Origin: Micromonospora eburnea
GTDB lineage: Bacteria > Actinomycetota > Actinomycetes > Mycobacteriales > Micromonosporaceae
NCBI RefSeq assembly: GCF_900090225.1
Contig: NZ_FMHY01000002.1
Span: 2,604,001-2,668,000, forward strand
Length of the DNA stretch: 64,000 nucleotides
Direction: 5' to 3'
Positions 19,363 through 27,651 of the stretch are shown in pieces. How positions within the stretch are numbered: the first letter of the stretch is position 1; every line of letters begins with the position of its first letter. Made by a program: the position numbers and the translations under genes. The notes below the pieces were generated by a model. It searched no databases. It was not told the origin of the DNA and saw only the letters and a program-made list of their open reading frames with translations.

Positions 19363-20316
19363 GTGGCCTTCGCGTTGAAGAAGCGCGGCCCGAGCAACTT
19401 CGAGCGGGCCGCCGACGGCTCGATGACGCTCATGGAGCACATCCGTGAGCTGCGGAACCGGCTGTTCCGCGCGTCGTTGGCGATCGTCGGCGGCCTGATC
19501 GCCGGCTTCTGGCTCGCCGACCCGGCCTTCATGCTGCTGAAGCGGCCTTACTGCCGGCTGCCCGACACGACGAACGCGCTGGGCGAGTGCCAGGACCTGC
19601 TGGCCCTGGCGCCGACGAGCGCGTTCCTCCTGAAGCTGAAGCTGGCGCTCTGGCTCGGGTTGATCATTGGTGGGCCGGTCTGGCTCTACCAGCTCTGGGC
19701 GTTCATCGCCCCCGGCCTGCATCGGCACGAGCGCAAGTGGGCGTACGTCTTCGTGTCGATCGCCGCGCCGCTGTTCGCCGCCGGCGGGGTGCTGGCCTAC
19801 TTCGTGGTCGACAAGGGCCTCGGGTTCCTGATGGAAGCCGGGGTGGGCGGGCTGGGCAACCAGTTCGCGGCCGAACCGTACATCGCGTTCGTCACCAACA
19901 TGATCCTGCTGTTCGGGGTGGCGTTCGAGTTCCCGCTGATCCTGCTCATGCTCAATTTCACCGGGGTGGCCAGCGCCCGGCGCCTGCTGAGCTGGTGGCG
20001 CGTGGTGATCTTCGTGTCGTTCGCGTTCGCCGCGATCGCCACGCCGGACCCGGGTCCGTTCGGTATGACGCTGCTGGCCACCGCGCTCTCCCTGCTCTAC
20101 TTCGTCGCGGTCGGCGTGGCCTTCCTCAACGACAAGCGGCGCGGACGGGGCAAGGAGATGTACGCCGGCATCGCCGACGACGAGGTCTCGCCGCTGGACC
20201 TGTCCGCCGAGCCGGTGGGGGCCGTCGAGCGGGTCGAGGCGACCAGCCCGATCGAGTCGCCCGAGCCGATCGTTAAACCGGCGCCGATCGAACGGCGCTA
20301 CGACGACATGACCTGA
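19363..20316 (+). CDS. tatC: Twin-arginine translocase subunit TatC
   Basis: TatC is the Tat substrate receptor, with six transmembrane helices. The product is 317 residues. The N-terminal MTLMEHIRELRNRLFRAS is the conserved cytoplasmic signal-peptide-binding segment. PVWLYQLWAFIAPGLHRHERKW is the first-loop family motif. A charged C-terminal tail (after EMYAGIADDE) follows the sixth helix. The GTG start follows CGGAGGG. It forms the tatAC operon; TatB is not in this window, as in other actinobacteria. Confidence 0.95.
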   Translation: MAFALKKRGPSNFERAADGSMTLMEHIRELRNRLFRASLAIVGGLIAGFWLADPAFMLLKRPYCRLPDTTNALGECQDLLALAPTSAFLLKLKLALWLGLIIGGPVWLYQLWAFIAPGLHRHERKWAYVFVSIAAPLFAAGGVLAYFVVDKGLGFLMEAGVGGLGNQFAAEPYIAFVTNMILLFGVAFEFPLILLMLNFTGVASARRLLSWWRVVIFVSFAFAAIATPDPGPFGMTLLATALSLLYFVAVGVAFLNDKRRGRGKEMYAGIADDEVSPLDLSAEPVGAVERVEATSPIESPEPIVKPAPIERRYDDMT

Positions 20317-20339
20317 CCGGTTCGCGTCGAGCACACCGG

Positions 20340-20369
20340 AACGCCGTCCCCGAGCAGGGGGCGGCGTTT
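20340..20369 (+). terminator. Terminator after tatC
   Basis: AACGCCG pairs with CGGCGTT and the inner CCCC with GGGG, with a short loop, followed by TTTC. Confidence 0.6.
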
Positions 20370-20389
20370 CGCGTATCAGGAGCGGGCCG

Positions 20390-20965
20390 TCAGAGCAGCG
20401 CCAGCAGGCGGTCCAGCGGCGGTGGGGTTCGCGCGGGGTCGAGGGCGTCGGCGAGCAGGGTGGCGTAGTGGCTCTTGCGGCCGGCCCGGGTGCCGATGAA
20501 GCGGCGTAACTGGCGGGCGAGCGGGCGGTCCCGCTGGGCGGGCTGCCGCTGGAACAGTCGGAAGGAGCGCAGGTCCCCCACGGCCGCCATGACCTCTTCG
20601 ACCGTATCGGTCCCGAGCGCCCGGATCAGCTCGTCCTCCAGGTCGGCCCGGCAGGCATGGAAGCCGAGGCCGGCCAGCTCCGCCGAGGACCGGGCGGGGC
20701 CGAGCCCGCCGTCCGCCAGGGCCCGCCGGATGAACCTCTCCTCGGCGGCGTCGTAGAGGCCGGCCAGCCTGCGGTCGTGGAACAGCTCGACGAAGTGCCG
20801 GATGTTCGTCACCCCGCCCATCGGCACCACCGCCACCCCGTGCAGCGAGCGGCCGTGCCGGCGCGCCACCGCCTCGATCGCGTGGCGGTCGCTGTCGCCC
20901 TCGACCAACACCACCGTCGCGGCGGACAGGCCGGCGGCATCGGTCAGGCCGCTTCGCAGGTCCAT
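20390..20965 (-). CDS. Orphan TOPRIM-domain protein of the OLD-nuclease type
   Basis: The product is 191 residues. It opens with the TOPRIM signature VVLVEGDSDRHAIEAVARRHGR (catalytic Glu and Asp), then VVPMGGVTNI and GLYDAAEE, as in the C-terminal nuclease domain of OLD-family proteins. The N-terminal ABC-type ATPase domain of OLD is absent and no ATPase gene is adjacent. ATG is supported by GGGAGG 6 nt upstream. Stand-alone TOPRIM proteins of this kind occur in actinobacteria; whether they cut DNA is not known to me. It may act with an unlinked ATPase. Confidence 0.75.
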   Translation of the reverse strand: MDLRSGLTDAAGLSAATVVLVEGDSDRHAIEAVARRHGRSLHGVAVVPMGGVTNIRHFVELFHDRRLAGLYDAAEERFIRRALADGGLGPARSSAELAGLGFHACRADLEDELIRALGTDTVEEVMAAVGDLRSFRLFQRQPAQRDRPLARQLRRFIGTRAGRKSHYATLLADALDPARTPPPLDRLLALL

Positions 20966-21040
20966 GGCATGCCTCCCGGGGTCCGCGCCGAAAACAGGCC
21001 CACCATGCCCGCCCGCACCGACCTCGGCAACCGGATTCTC

Positions 21041-21781
21041 CTAGTGGGGATACTTGCCGAAGAGGCTGCTCAGCGCGGTCTCCGCCGAGCAGGGCAACTC
21101 GCCCGGGGCGAGCTGGGTGTGCGACGGCCGCCAGATCTCGGCGCCCTTCGGGGTTACCCGCCCCAGCAGGCAGTCGTACTGACTGGCCCGCAGAGCCACC
21201 CCAACCATGCCCTGCCGGGCCGCGACGTCCTGGCCGACGGCGGGGTCGAGGCCGAGGCCGGCGACGGCCGACCGGACGGCGGACTCGTCCGGGCCGGCCG
21301 AGGCGAGGGCCCGCTTCAGCCGGTCGTCGACACCGCCGAGCGACGGATCGCGTGAGACCGGCAGCGGATCGCCGGCCGGGCAGGCGATGTCGTCGTCACG
21401 GCGGTCGCGCTCCGGGCCGAGCCGCAGCCGGAAACAGATCTGCTCGTCGCCCTCGACCACGGAACCGTCGCGGGCGACCGCCTGCCCGTGGCCGGTGACC
21501 CGTAGCACCAGCGTCACCCCGGTCTGCCAGTGGGTCTCGCCGGTCACCGAGAGGACGGTCACGTCGGGCTGCTGGGCGGCGGTGTGCGCGTAGTCGTCCG
21601 CCCGGTAGAGGTGGTCGTAGGTGAAGCGCGTCTGGACCCGGTCGACCTTCTCGGCCGCGTCGTCCACGGCGCTGTCGCGGTAGGGCGTGGCCGCCGCGTC
21701 GGGCCACCACAGCCGGGCCGCCAGCAGGCCCGCGCCGACCACGACCACCGCGCCGACGGCCAGTAGGTTTCTCCGTCGCAC
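21041..21781 (-). CDS. Membrane-anchored extracytoplasmic hypothetical protein
   Basis: The product is 246 residues: a basic start (VRRRNLL), one transmembrane or signal helix (AVGAVVVVGAGLLAARLWW), then a soluble domain with three cysteines in the second half (QICFRL, DIACPAG, DCLLGRV, LPCSAE nearby; four in total). No catalytic motif is recognised. The GTG start is chosen four codons inside an in-frame ATG because TATGTT, which includes that ATG, lies 7 nt before it. The cysteines probably form disulfides outside the cell. Function is unknown. Confidence 0.65.
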   Translation of the reverse strand: MRRRNLLAVGAVVVVGAGLLAARLWWPDAAATPYRDSAVDDAAEKVDRVQTRFTYDHLYRADDYAHTAAQQPDVTVLSVTGETHWQTGVTLVLRVTGHGQAVARDGSVVEGDEQICFRLRLGPERDRRDDDIACPAGDPLPVSRDPSLGGVDDRLKRALASAGPDESAVRSAVAGLGLDPAVGQDVAARQGMVGVALRASQYDCLLGRVTPKGAEIWRPSHTQLAPGELPCSAETALSSLFGKYPH

Positions 21782-21788
21782 GGACGCG

Positions 21789-21794
21789 AACATA
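21789..21794 (-). promoter_or_regulatory. -10 hexamer TATGTT of a leaderless promoter
   Basis: TATGTT followed by 7 nt and the GTG used here as the start of the extracytoplasmic hypothetical protein. Confidence 0.45.
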
Positions 21795-22001
21795 CCCGAG
21801 CGGTGCCCGCCGCACTGTCCCCGTCGGTGGCCGCCCCGGCGGCAGCGGTCCGCGCGGAGCCGGGGAGGGTGGTCACGGCTCGTCGCTGGCACACAGCACG
21901 CCCGCCGAGCTCTACGGTTCCGCGGTCGACGGGCCGGCCGCGCCCGGCCGGCCCGTTCCGGCCGGCCCGGACGAGGTTGGAGGTGCCGACTGCCCGTGCC
22001 G

Positions 22002-22007
22002 TACGGT
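22002..22007 (+). promoter_or_regulatory. -10 hexamer TACGGT of a leaderless promoter (lipid kinase)
   Basis: TACGGT followed by 7 nt and the GTG of the diacylglycerol kinase-like gene. Confidence 0.5.
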
Positions 22008-22014
22008 GCTCGCC

Positions 22015-22932
22015 GTGACCGTGCACGATCCTGTCCCGCCCGGCCCCGTCGCCGTGCTCGTCAACCCGACCGCCGGCCGGGGACGGCACCGTGGCCTGCT
22101 GCCCCGGCTGCTGGACCGGCTGAACGGCGCCGGCCGGCCGGTCCGGCTGCTGGCGGCGGACACCCCCGAGGAGGCGGAGGCCGCCTGCCACGCCGCGGTC
22201 GCCGACGGCGCCGGCGCGCTGGTCGCGATCGGTGGGGACGGCACGATCCACCGGGCGCTCCAGGCGGTCGCCGGTACGGCCGTGCCGTTCGGCCCGGTCC
22301 CCGCCGGCACCGGCAACGACTTCGCGGCCGACACCGGCTTCCCCACCGACCCGCTCGCGGCCGTCGAGGTGGTCGTCGAGGCGCTGCGCGCCGGCCGCGC
22401 CCGCCCGGTCGACCTGGCCCTGGTGACCACCGCCGACGGCGCCGAGCGGTGGTACGGGGCGGTGCTGGCGGCCGGCTTCGACGCGATCGTCAACGAGCGG
22501 GCCAACCGGATGCGCTGGCCGCGCGGCCCGCGCCGCTACGACCTGGCCATCCTGGTCGAGCTGGCCCGGCTGCGCCCGCGCCGCTACCGGCTGCGCCTCG
22601 ACGGTGCGGAGCACGAGGTGGACGCGGTTCTCGTCGCGGTCGGCAACTGTGCCAGCTACGGCGGCGGCATGCGGGTCTGCCCCGACGCCGACCCCACCGA
22701 CGGGCTGCTGGACGTGGTGGTCGGCGGGCGCTTCGACCGGCGCACCCTGATCCGGGTCAAGCCCCGCATCTACCAGGGCACCCACGTCGCGCACCCGCTG
22801 GTGCGCGTACACCGGGCCCGGACGGTGGAGCTGGACGCCGCCGGCATCACCACCTACGCCGACGGGGAGCGGACAGCCGACCTGCCGCTGCGGATCACCG
22901 CCGTGCCGGCGGCGCTGCGGCTGCTGCGCTGA
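22015..22932 (+). CDS. Diacylglycerol kinase-like lipid kinase
   Basis: The product is a 305-residue DAGK-catalytic-domain protein that phosphorylates diacylglycerol or a related lipid or sphingoid substrate. Seen: VLVNPTAGRG at the N-terminus, the nucleotide-binding GGDGT at residues 73-77, PAGTGNDFA shortly after, and the C-terminal beta-sandwich with YADGER near the end. These are the canonical DgkB/YegS-type motifs. The GTG start is chosen from the TACGGT hexamer 7 nt upstream, three codons inside an alternative GTG. Its last 38 nt overlap the convergent exporter gene. Confidence 0.9.
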   Translation: MTVHDPVPPGPVAVLVNPTAGRGRHRGLLPRLLDRLNGAGRPVRLLAADTPEEAEAACHAAVADGAGALVAIGGDGTIHRALQAVAGTAVPFGPVPAGTGNDFAADTGFPTDPLAAVEVVVEALRAGRARPVDLALVTTADGAERWYGAVLAAGFDAIVNERANRMRWPRGPRRYDLAILVELARLRPRRYRLRLDGAEHEVDAVLVAVGNCASYGGGMRVCPDADPTDGLLDVVVGGRFDRRTLIRVKPRIYQGTHVAHPLVRVHRARTVELDAAGITTYADGERTADLPLRITAVPAALRLLR

Positions 22933-23851
22933 CCGGCTCGACGTCACCCGGTCCCGGCGTGCCGCCGGCCGTCCCGGTGGGGCCCCGCGTGCCGGCCCGG
23001 ACCGCGCCGGCGCTGGCGGCGATCACCAGCCCGATCGCGAGGATCTCCACCGCCGCCAGCCGCTGGTCGAGCACCAGCCAGCCGGCCAGGGCGGCGATCG
23101 CCGGCCCGAGGCTCATCAGCACGGCGAAGGTCGCGGTGGGCAGCCGCCGCAGCGCCAGCAGCTCCAGCGTGTACGGCAGCACCGAGGCGAGCACGGCCAG
23201 CCCGGTGCCCAGCCCCAGCACCGCCGGGTGCCACAGCCGGCTCCCCGAGCCGACCAGCCCGATCGGCAGGGTGACCAGCGCGGCCACGGCCAACGCCAGG
23301 GCCAACCCGTCGGCGCGGGGGAACCGCCCGCCGACCCGGGCCGAGCAGACGATGTACGCCGCCCACAGCGCGCCCGCGCCCAGCGCCAGCCCGACCCCGA
23401 CCGGATCCAGACGATCGAAGCCGCCCTGCCCCAGCAGCGCCACCCCGGCCAGGGCCAGCGCGGCCCAGCACCAGGCCGCCGGCCGGCGGGCGGTGAGCAC
23501 CGACAGCGCCAGCGGCCCGAGCACCTCCAGGGTCACCGCCGGGCCGAGCGGAATCCGCTCGATGGCCTGATAGAAGACCGAGTTCATTCCGGCCAGTGCC
23601 AGCCCGAAGGCGATCACGGCGACCCAGTCGTCGCGGTTGTGCCCGCGCAGCCGGGGGCGGCACACGGCCAGCATCAGCAGCGCGCCGATGGCCAGCCGCA
23701 GCGTCACCGCTCCGGCCACCCCGGTACGCGGGAACAGCAGCGCGGCGACCGCGGATCCGAACTGCACCGAGAGCGCCCCGCCGAGCACCAGCCCGACGGC
23801 GCCGGTGCGGCGGGCCGGGGCGGGCGTGGTGGGAGATCCGCCGGTCGTCAT
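22895..23851 (-). CDS. EamA/DMT-superfamily exporter (RhtA-like)
   Basis: This is a ten-helix drug/metabolite transporter of 318 residues with two EamA repeats. The second repeat contains VLASVLPYTLELLALRRLPTATFAVLMSLGPAIAALAGW, typical of the RhtA threonine/homoserine exporter group. The family is known for amino acid or metabolite efflux; the substrate here is not predictable. TAGCGT lies 7 nt before the ATG (leaderless). The 3' end overlaps the lipid kinase on the opposite strand by 38 bp. Confidence 0.87.
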   Translation of the reverse strand: MTTGGSPTTPAPARRTGAVGLVLGGALSVQFGSAVAALLFPRTGVAGAVTLRLAIGALLMLAVCRPRLRGHNRDDWVAVIAFGLALAGMNSVFYQAIERIPLGPAVTLEVLGPLALSVLTARRPAAWCWAALALAGVALLGQGGFDRLDPVGVGLALGAGALWAAYIVCSARVGGRFPRADGLALALAVAALVTLPIGLVGSGSRLWHPAVLGLGTGLAVLASVLPYTLELLALRRLPTATFAVLMSLGPAIAALAGWLVLDQRLAAVEILAIGLVIAASAGAVRAGTRGPTGTAGGTPGPGDVEPVSAAAAAPPARR

Positions 23852-23858
23852 GCCCGCG

Positions 23859-23864
23859 ACGCTA
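23859..23864 (-). promoter_or_regulatory. -10 hexamer TAGCGT of a leaderless promoter (EamA exporter)
   Basis: TAGCGT followed by 7 nt and the ATG of the EamA exporter. Confidence 0.5.
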
Positions 23865-23994
23865 ATTCCCAGGTCAGGCGGTGCGTCGTCGGGCGTCGCG
23901 AGGTGGGTCGGCGGTCACTCCGGCGGTGTGCCCCGGCCGTGGCCGGCCCAGGGTCCGGCACCTCCGCCGCTGGCCAGGCGGGGCGGCGAAACGG

Positions 23995-24756
23995 TCAGCC
24001 GGGCACGGCGAGGTCGAGCACCGCACCCAGGCCGTTGGGGCGCCCGGCGTCGGCGCAGGGCAGCACCAGCACGGCGCAGCCGGCCCCGACCGCGCCCGCG
24101 TCGGCGGGGGTGTCGCCCACCATCAGGGCCCGCTCCGGGTCGACGCCGAGCATGCCGCAGGCGCGCAGGAAGATGCCCGGGTCCGGCTTGCACCGCCCCA
24201 CCTCGTACGACAGGGCGTACGCGTCGATCAGCTCGGCGAGCCCCCAGGCGTCGATCAGCGGCCGGATGTCGAAGCCGATGTTGCTGACCACCGCCACCTT
24301 CACCCCGGACCGGCGCAGTGCCTTGAGCACCGCCTCGGTGTCCGGGTACGGCACCCAGCCGTCGGGCACCAGCACCCGCTCGTAGAGCGCGTCGGCGAAC
24401 CCCTCGATGCCCACGTCGACGGTCTCCGCCAGCCCCGTGTAGGCGCCCCGGTGGGCGTGCGGGTAGAGATCGCGGTCGGCCCACAGCTCGGCCAGCCGGG
24501 GCGGCACCCGGGCCGGCAGTGGCCCGCCCGCCCGGCCCGCGGTGAGCAGCCGGTCGGCCAGCGCGGTGGCGCGGACCCGGTCGAGTTCCACCCCGCACGC
24601 CGCCGCGGCGGCCAGCACCCACTCCCGGGGCTCCTCCACCTGGGCGAGGGTGCCGTGGAAGTCGAAGAGCACCGCCTCCACAGGCCGGCGGGACGTGGTC
24701 GGGTGGACAGCGTCGTCGGCGCCGCTCGGGGCGGTCGGTTCGGCATGATCCGGCAC
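23995..24756 (-). CDS. HAD-superfamily hydrolase
   Basis: This is a phosphatase-like enzyme of 253 residues. Motif I is VLFDFHGTLA (nucleophile Asp in DFHGT), motif II is VAVVSNIG, motif III Lys lies in GRCKPDPGIF, and motif IV is ALMVGDTPADAGA. Between motifs I and II is an all-helical C1 cap, as in haloacid dehalogenase-type and phosphoglycolate phosphatase-type members. The GTG is preferred to the one three codons upstream because TAGGGT lies 7 nt before it. Substrate unknown. It is divergent from helY. Confidence 0.87.
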   Translation of the reverse strand: MPDHAEPTAPSGADDAVHPTTSRRPVEAVLFDFHGTLAQVEEPREWVLAAAAACGVELDRVRATALADRLLTAGRAGGPLPARVPPRLAELWADRDLYPHAHRGAYTGLAETVDVGIEGFADALYERVLVPDGWVPYPDTEAVLKALRRSGVKVAVVSNIGFDIRPLIDAWGLAELIDAYALSYEVGRCKPDPGIFLRACGMLGVDPERALMVGDTPADAGAVGAGCAVLVLPCADAGRPNGLGAVLDLAVPG

Positions 24757-24763
24757 GTCGTGC

Positions 24764-24769
24764 ACCCTA
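24764..24769 (-). promoter_or_regulatory. -10 hexamer TAGGGT of a leaderless promoter (HAD gene)
   Basis: TAGGGT followed by 7 nt and GTG. Confidence 0.5.
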
Positions 24770-24829
24770 CCGACCCGCTCCTACCCGGTTGCCGGATGGC
24801 CTTGGCCGGTGGTCGTCGGACGGACCGAT

Positions 24830-24835
24830 TAATCT
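24830..24835 (+). promoter_or_regulatory. -10 hexamer TAATCT before helY
   Basis: TAATCT followed by 7 nt and the helY ATG. A GGAGG also lies in those 7 nt, but too close to the ATG for normal ribosome binding, so leaderless start is preferred. Confidence 0.5.
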
Positions 24836-24842
24836 TGGAGGC

Positions 24843-27638
24843 ATGTCGAGCCCCGCCGAGCGGTACGCCGCGGCGCGCCGCCGGGCCGCGCAGGCCTCCA
24901 CCTTCCCGGCCCTGGACGAATTCGCCCGTGATCTGGGGTTCGACCTCGACGACTTCCAGCGCGAGGCGTGCGAGGCCCTGGAACGGGGCAGCGGCGTGCT
25001 GGTCTGTGCCCCGACCGGGGCCGGTAAGACGGTGGTCGGCGAGTTCGCCGTACACCTCGCCCTGCGGGGTGGGCCCGGGAAGGCGCCGGCCGCCGACGGT
25101 GCGGGGCCGACCCGGCGCAAGTGCTTCTACACCACGCCGATCAAGGCGCTGTCGAACCAGAAGTACCACGACCTGGTCGACCGCTACGGCGCCGAGCAGG
25201 TCGGCCTGCTCACCGGCGACAACGCGATCAACGGCGACGCGCCGGTGGTGGTGATGACCACCGAGGTGCTGCGCAACATGCTCTACGCCGGCTCGGCCAC
25301 CCTGGAGGGCCTGGCCTACGTGGTGATGGACGAGGTGCACTACCTCGCCGACCGGTTCCGCGGCGGGGTCTGGGAAGAGGTGATCATCCACCTGCCCGCC
25401 TCGGTCACCCTGGTCTCCCTGTCGGCCACCGTCTCCAACGCCGAGGAGTTCGCCGACTGGCTGGTCACCGTGCGGGGCGAGACCGCCGTGGTGGTCAGCG
25501 AGCACCGGCCCGTGCCGCTGTGGCAGCACATGCTGGTCGGCCGGCGGATGTTCGACCTGTTCCACGACGCTGACGCCGCCCGCAAGCACGACGTGCACCC
25601 CGAGTTGCTGCGCTACACCCGGGAGACGATGCGCCGGCTCGAACTGGGCGAGGGGCGCAGCGCCGGCCCCGGCGGCGGCCGGCGCGGGCCGCGGTGGCGC
25701 GGTCCGATGCGCCCCGACATCGTCGACCGGCTCGACCGGGAGGGGCTGCTCCCGGCGATCCTGTTCATCTTCAGCCGGGCCGGCTGCGACGCGGCCGTGC
25801 AGCAGTGCCTCGCCGCCGGGCTGCGGCTGACCTCCCCAGAGGAGCGCGCCGAGATCCGCCGGGTGGTCGAGTCGCGGGTCACCGCCATCCCCGGCGAGGA
25901 CCTCTCCGTGCTCGGCTACTGGGAGTGGCTCGACGGCCTGGAGCGCGGGCTCGCCGCCCACCACGCCGGCATGCTGCCCGCGTTCAAGGAGGTCGTCGAG
26001 GAGCTGTTCGTGCGCGGCCTGGTGAAGGCGGTCTTCGCCACCGAGACGCTGGCGCTGGGCATCAACATGCCGGCCCGCTGCGTCGTGCTCGAACGCCTGG
26101 TCAAGTTCAACGGCGAGGCGCACGTCGACCTCACCCCGGGCGAGTACACACAGCTCACCGGCCGGGCCGGCCGCCGGGGCATCGACGTGGAGGGGCACGC
26201 GGTGGTGGTCTGGTCGCCGGAGACCGACCCCCGGCACGTCGCCGGCCTCGCGTCCACCCGGACGTATCCGCTGCGGTCCAGCTTCCGGCCGTCGTACAAC
26301 ATGGCCGTCAACCTGGTCGGCACGGTCGGCGCCGAGCCGGCCCGGGCGCTGCTGGAGTCCTCGTTCGCCCAGTTCCAGGCGGACCGGTCGGTGGTCGGCC
26401 TGGCCCGGCAGGTGCAGCGCAACACCGAGACCATCGAGGCGTACGGGGTGGACGCGGCCTGCCACCACGGCGACTTCGACGAGTACTTCGCCTTGCGGGT
26501 GGCCATCGCCGAGCGGGAGCGGGCCATCGCCCGGCAGGGGCAGACCCAGCGCAAGGCCGCCGCCGTCGCCTCGCTGGAGCGGCTGCGGGTCGGTGACGTG
26601 ATCCGGGTGCCGTCCGGCCGCCGGGCCGGCCTGGCGGTGGTGCTCGACCCGGCCACCGGCGGCTTCGGCGAGCCGCGCCCGCTGGTGCTCACCCAGGACC
26701 GGTGGGCCGGCCGGGTCACCCCCGGCGATTTCACCACCCCGGCCGAGGTGCTCGCCCGGATCCGGGTGCCGAAGCACTTCAACCACCGATCCCCGGCCGC
26801 CCGGCGGGACCTTGCCGCCGCGGTCAGTGGCACCGGGCTGGACCGGCACGGCGGCCGGCGCGGCGGGCGGTCCCGGCAGGCCGTCGGCGAGGACCACCGG
26901 CTCAGCCAGCTCCGTGCCGAGCTGCGCCGGCACCCGTGCCACGCCTGCCCGGAGCGGGAGGAGCACGCCCGCTGGGCGGAGCGGCGCCGCCGCCTGGAAC
27001 GCGACACCGAGGAGCTGCGCCAGCGGGTCGCCGGCCGGACCGGCTCCCTCGCCCGCACCTTCGACCGGATCGTGGCGCTGCTGACCGCCCGGGGTTACCT
27101 CTCCGTCGAGGGCGAGGTCACCGACGCCGGGCGGATGCTCGGCCGGATCTGGACCGAGGCGGACCTGCTGGTCGCCGAGTGCCTGCGCCGCAAGGTCTGG
27201 GACGGGCTCTCGCCGGCCGAGCTGGCCTCTGCCGTGTCCGTGGTGGTCTTCGAGGCGCGCCGGGACGTCGACGAACGGGCCTCCCTGCCGCGCGGCCCGG
27301 TCGCCGAGGCGGTCGACGAGACGCTCAAGCTGTGGAACGACATCGAGACGGACGAGGCCGCCCGGGGGCTCGCCGTCACCCGGGAGCCCGACCTCGGCTT
27401 CGCCTGGCCGATCTACCGCTGGGCGCGGGGCGAGGCGCTGGCCAAGGTACTGGCCAGCGGCCACCAGATCGACGGCGAGATGCCCGCGGGCGACTTCGTC
27501 CGCTGGGCGCGGCAGGTGGTCGACCTGCTCGGCCAGCTCGCCGACTCCGGCGGTGCGTCGACGGAGTTGCGGGCCACCGCCCGGCAGGCGATCGCCGCGG
27601 TCAACCGGGGCGTGCTGGCCTACCACGGCGCCGCCTGA
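24843..27638 (+). CDS. helY: Ski2/Mtr4-type superfamily 2 RNA helicase HelY
   Basis: The product is a 931-residue DExH-box helicase probably involved in RNA processing or decay. Walker A APTGAGKT is at residues 56-63, the DEVH box at 163-166, SLSATVSN is motif III, and QLTGRAGRRG is motif VI. The C-terminal third carries the Ski2-like helical domains (DSHCT-type, RKVWDGLSPAELASAVSVVVFE). A small Cys pair (HPCHACPER, about residue 700) sits before a helical insertion. Same synteny as Rv2092c of M. tuberculosis. It ends convergently with the exonuclease gene, 13 nt away. Confidence 0.94.
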   Translation: MSSPAERYAAARRRAAQASTFPALDEFARDLGFDLDDFQREACEALERGSGVLVCAPTGAGKTVVGEFAVHLALRGGPGKAPAADGAGPTRRKCFYTTPIKALSNQKYHDLVDRYGAEQVGLLTGDNAINGDAPVVVMTTEVLRNMLYAGSATLEGLAYVVMDEVHYLADRFRGGVWEEVIIHLPASVTLVSLSATVSNAEEFADWLVTVRGETAVVVSEHRPVPLWQHMLVGRRMFDLFHDADAARKHDVHPELLRYTRETMRRLELGEGRSAGPGGGRRGPRWRGPMRPDIVDRLDREGLLPAILFIFSRAGCDAAVQQCLAAGLRLTSPEERAEIRRVVESRVTAIPGEDLSVLGYWEWLDGLERGLAAHHAGMLPAFKEVVEELFVRGLVKAVFATETLALGINMPARCVVLERLVKFNGEAHVDLTPGEYTQLTGRAGRRGIDVEGHAVVVWSPETDPRHVAGLASTRTYPLRSSFRPSYNMAVNLVGTVGAEPARALLESSFAQFQADRSVVGLARQVQRNTETIEAYGVDAACHHGDFDEYFALRVAIAERERAIARQGQTQRKAAAVASLERLRVGDVIRVPSGRRAGLAVVLDPATGGFGEPRPLVLTQDRWAGRVTPGDFTTPAEVLARIRVPKHFNHRSPAARRDLAAAVSGTGLDRHGGRRGGRSRQAVGEDHRLSQLRAELRRHPCHACPEREEHARWAERRRRLERDTEELRQRVAGRTGSLARTFDRIVALLTARGYLSVEGEVTDAGRMLGRIWTEADLLVAECLRRKVWDGLSPAELASAVSVVVFEARRDVDERASLPRGPVAEAVDETLKLWNDIETDEAARGLAVTREPDLGFAWPIYRWARGEALAKVLASGHQIDGEMPAGDFVRWARQVVDLLGQLADSGGASTELRATARQAIAAVNRGVLAYHGAA

Positions 27639-27646
27639 GCGGCGCC
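27627..27646. terminator. Short hairpin across the helY stop codon
   Basis: GGCGCCGC and GCGGCGCC flank a 4-nt loop that contains the helY TGA. It could end transcription for both convergent genes, though no U tract is present. Confidence 0.4.
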
Positions 27647-27651
27647 GCCGG

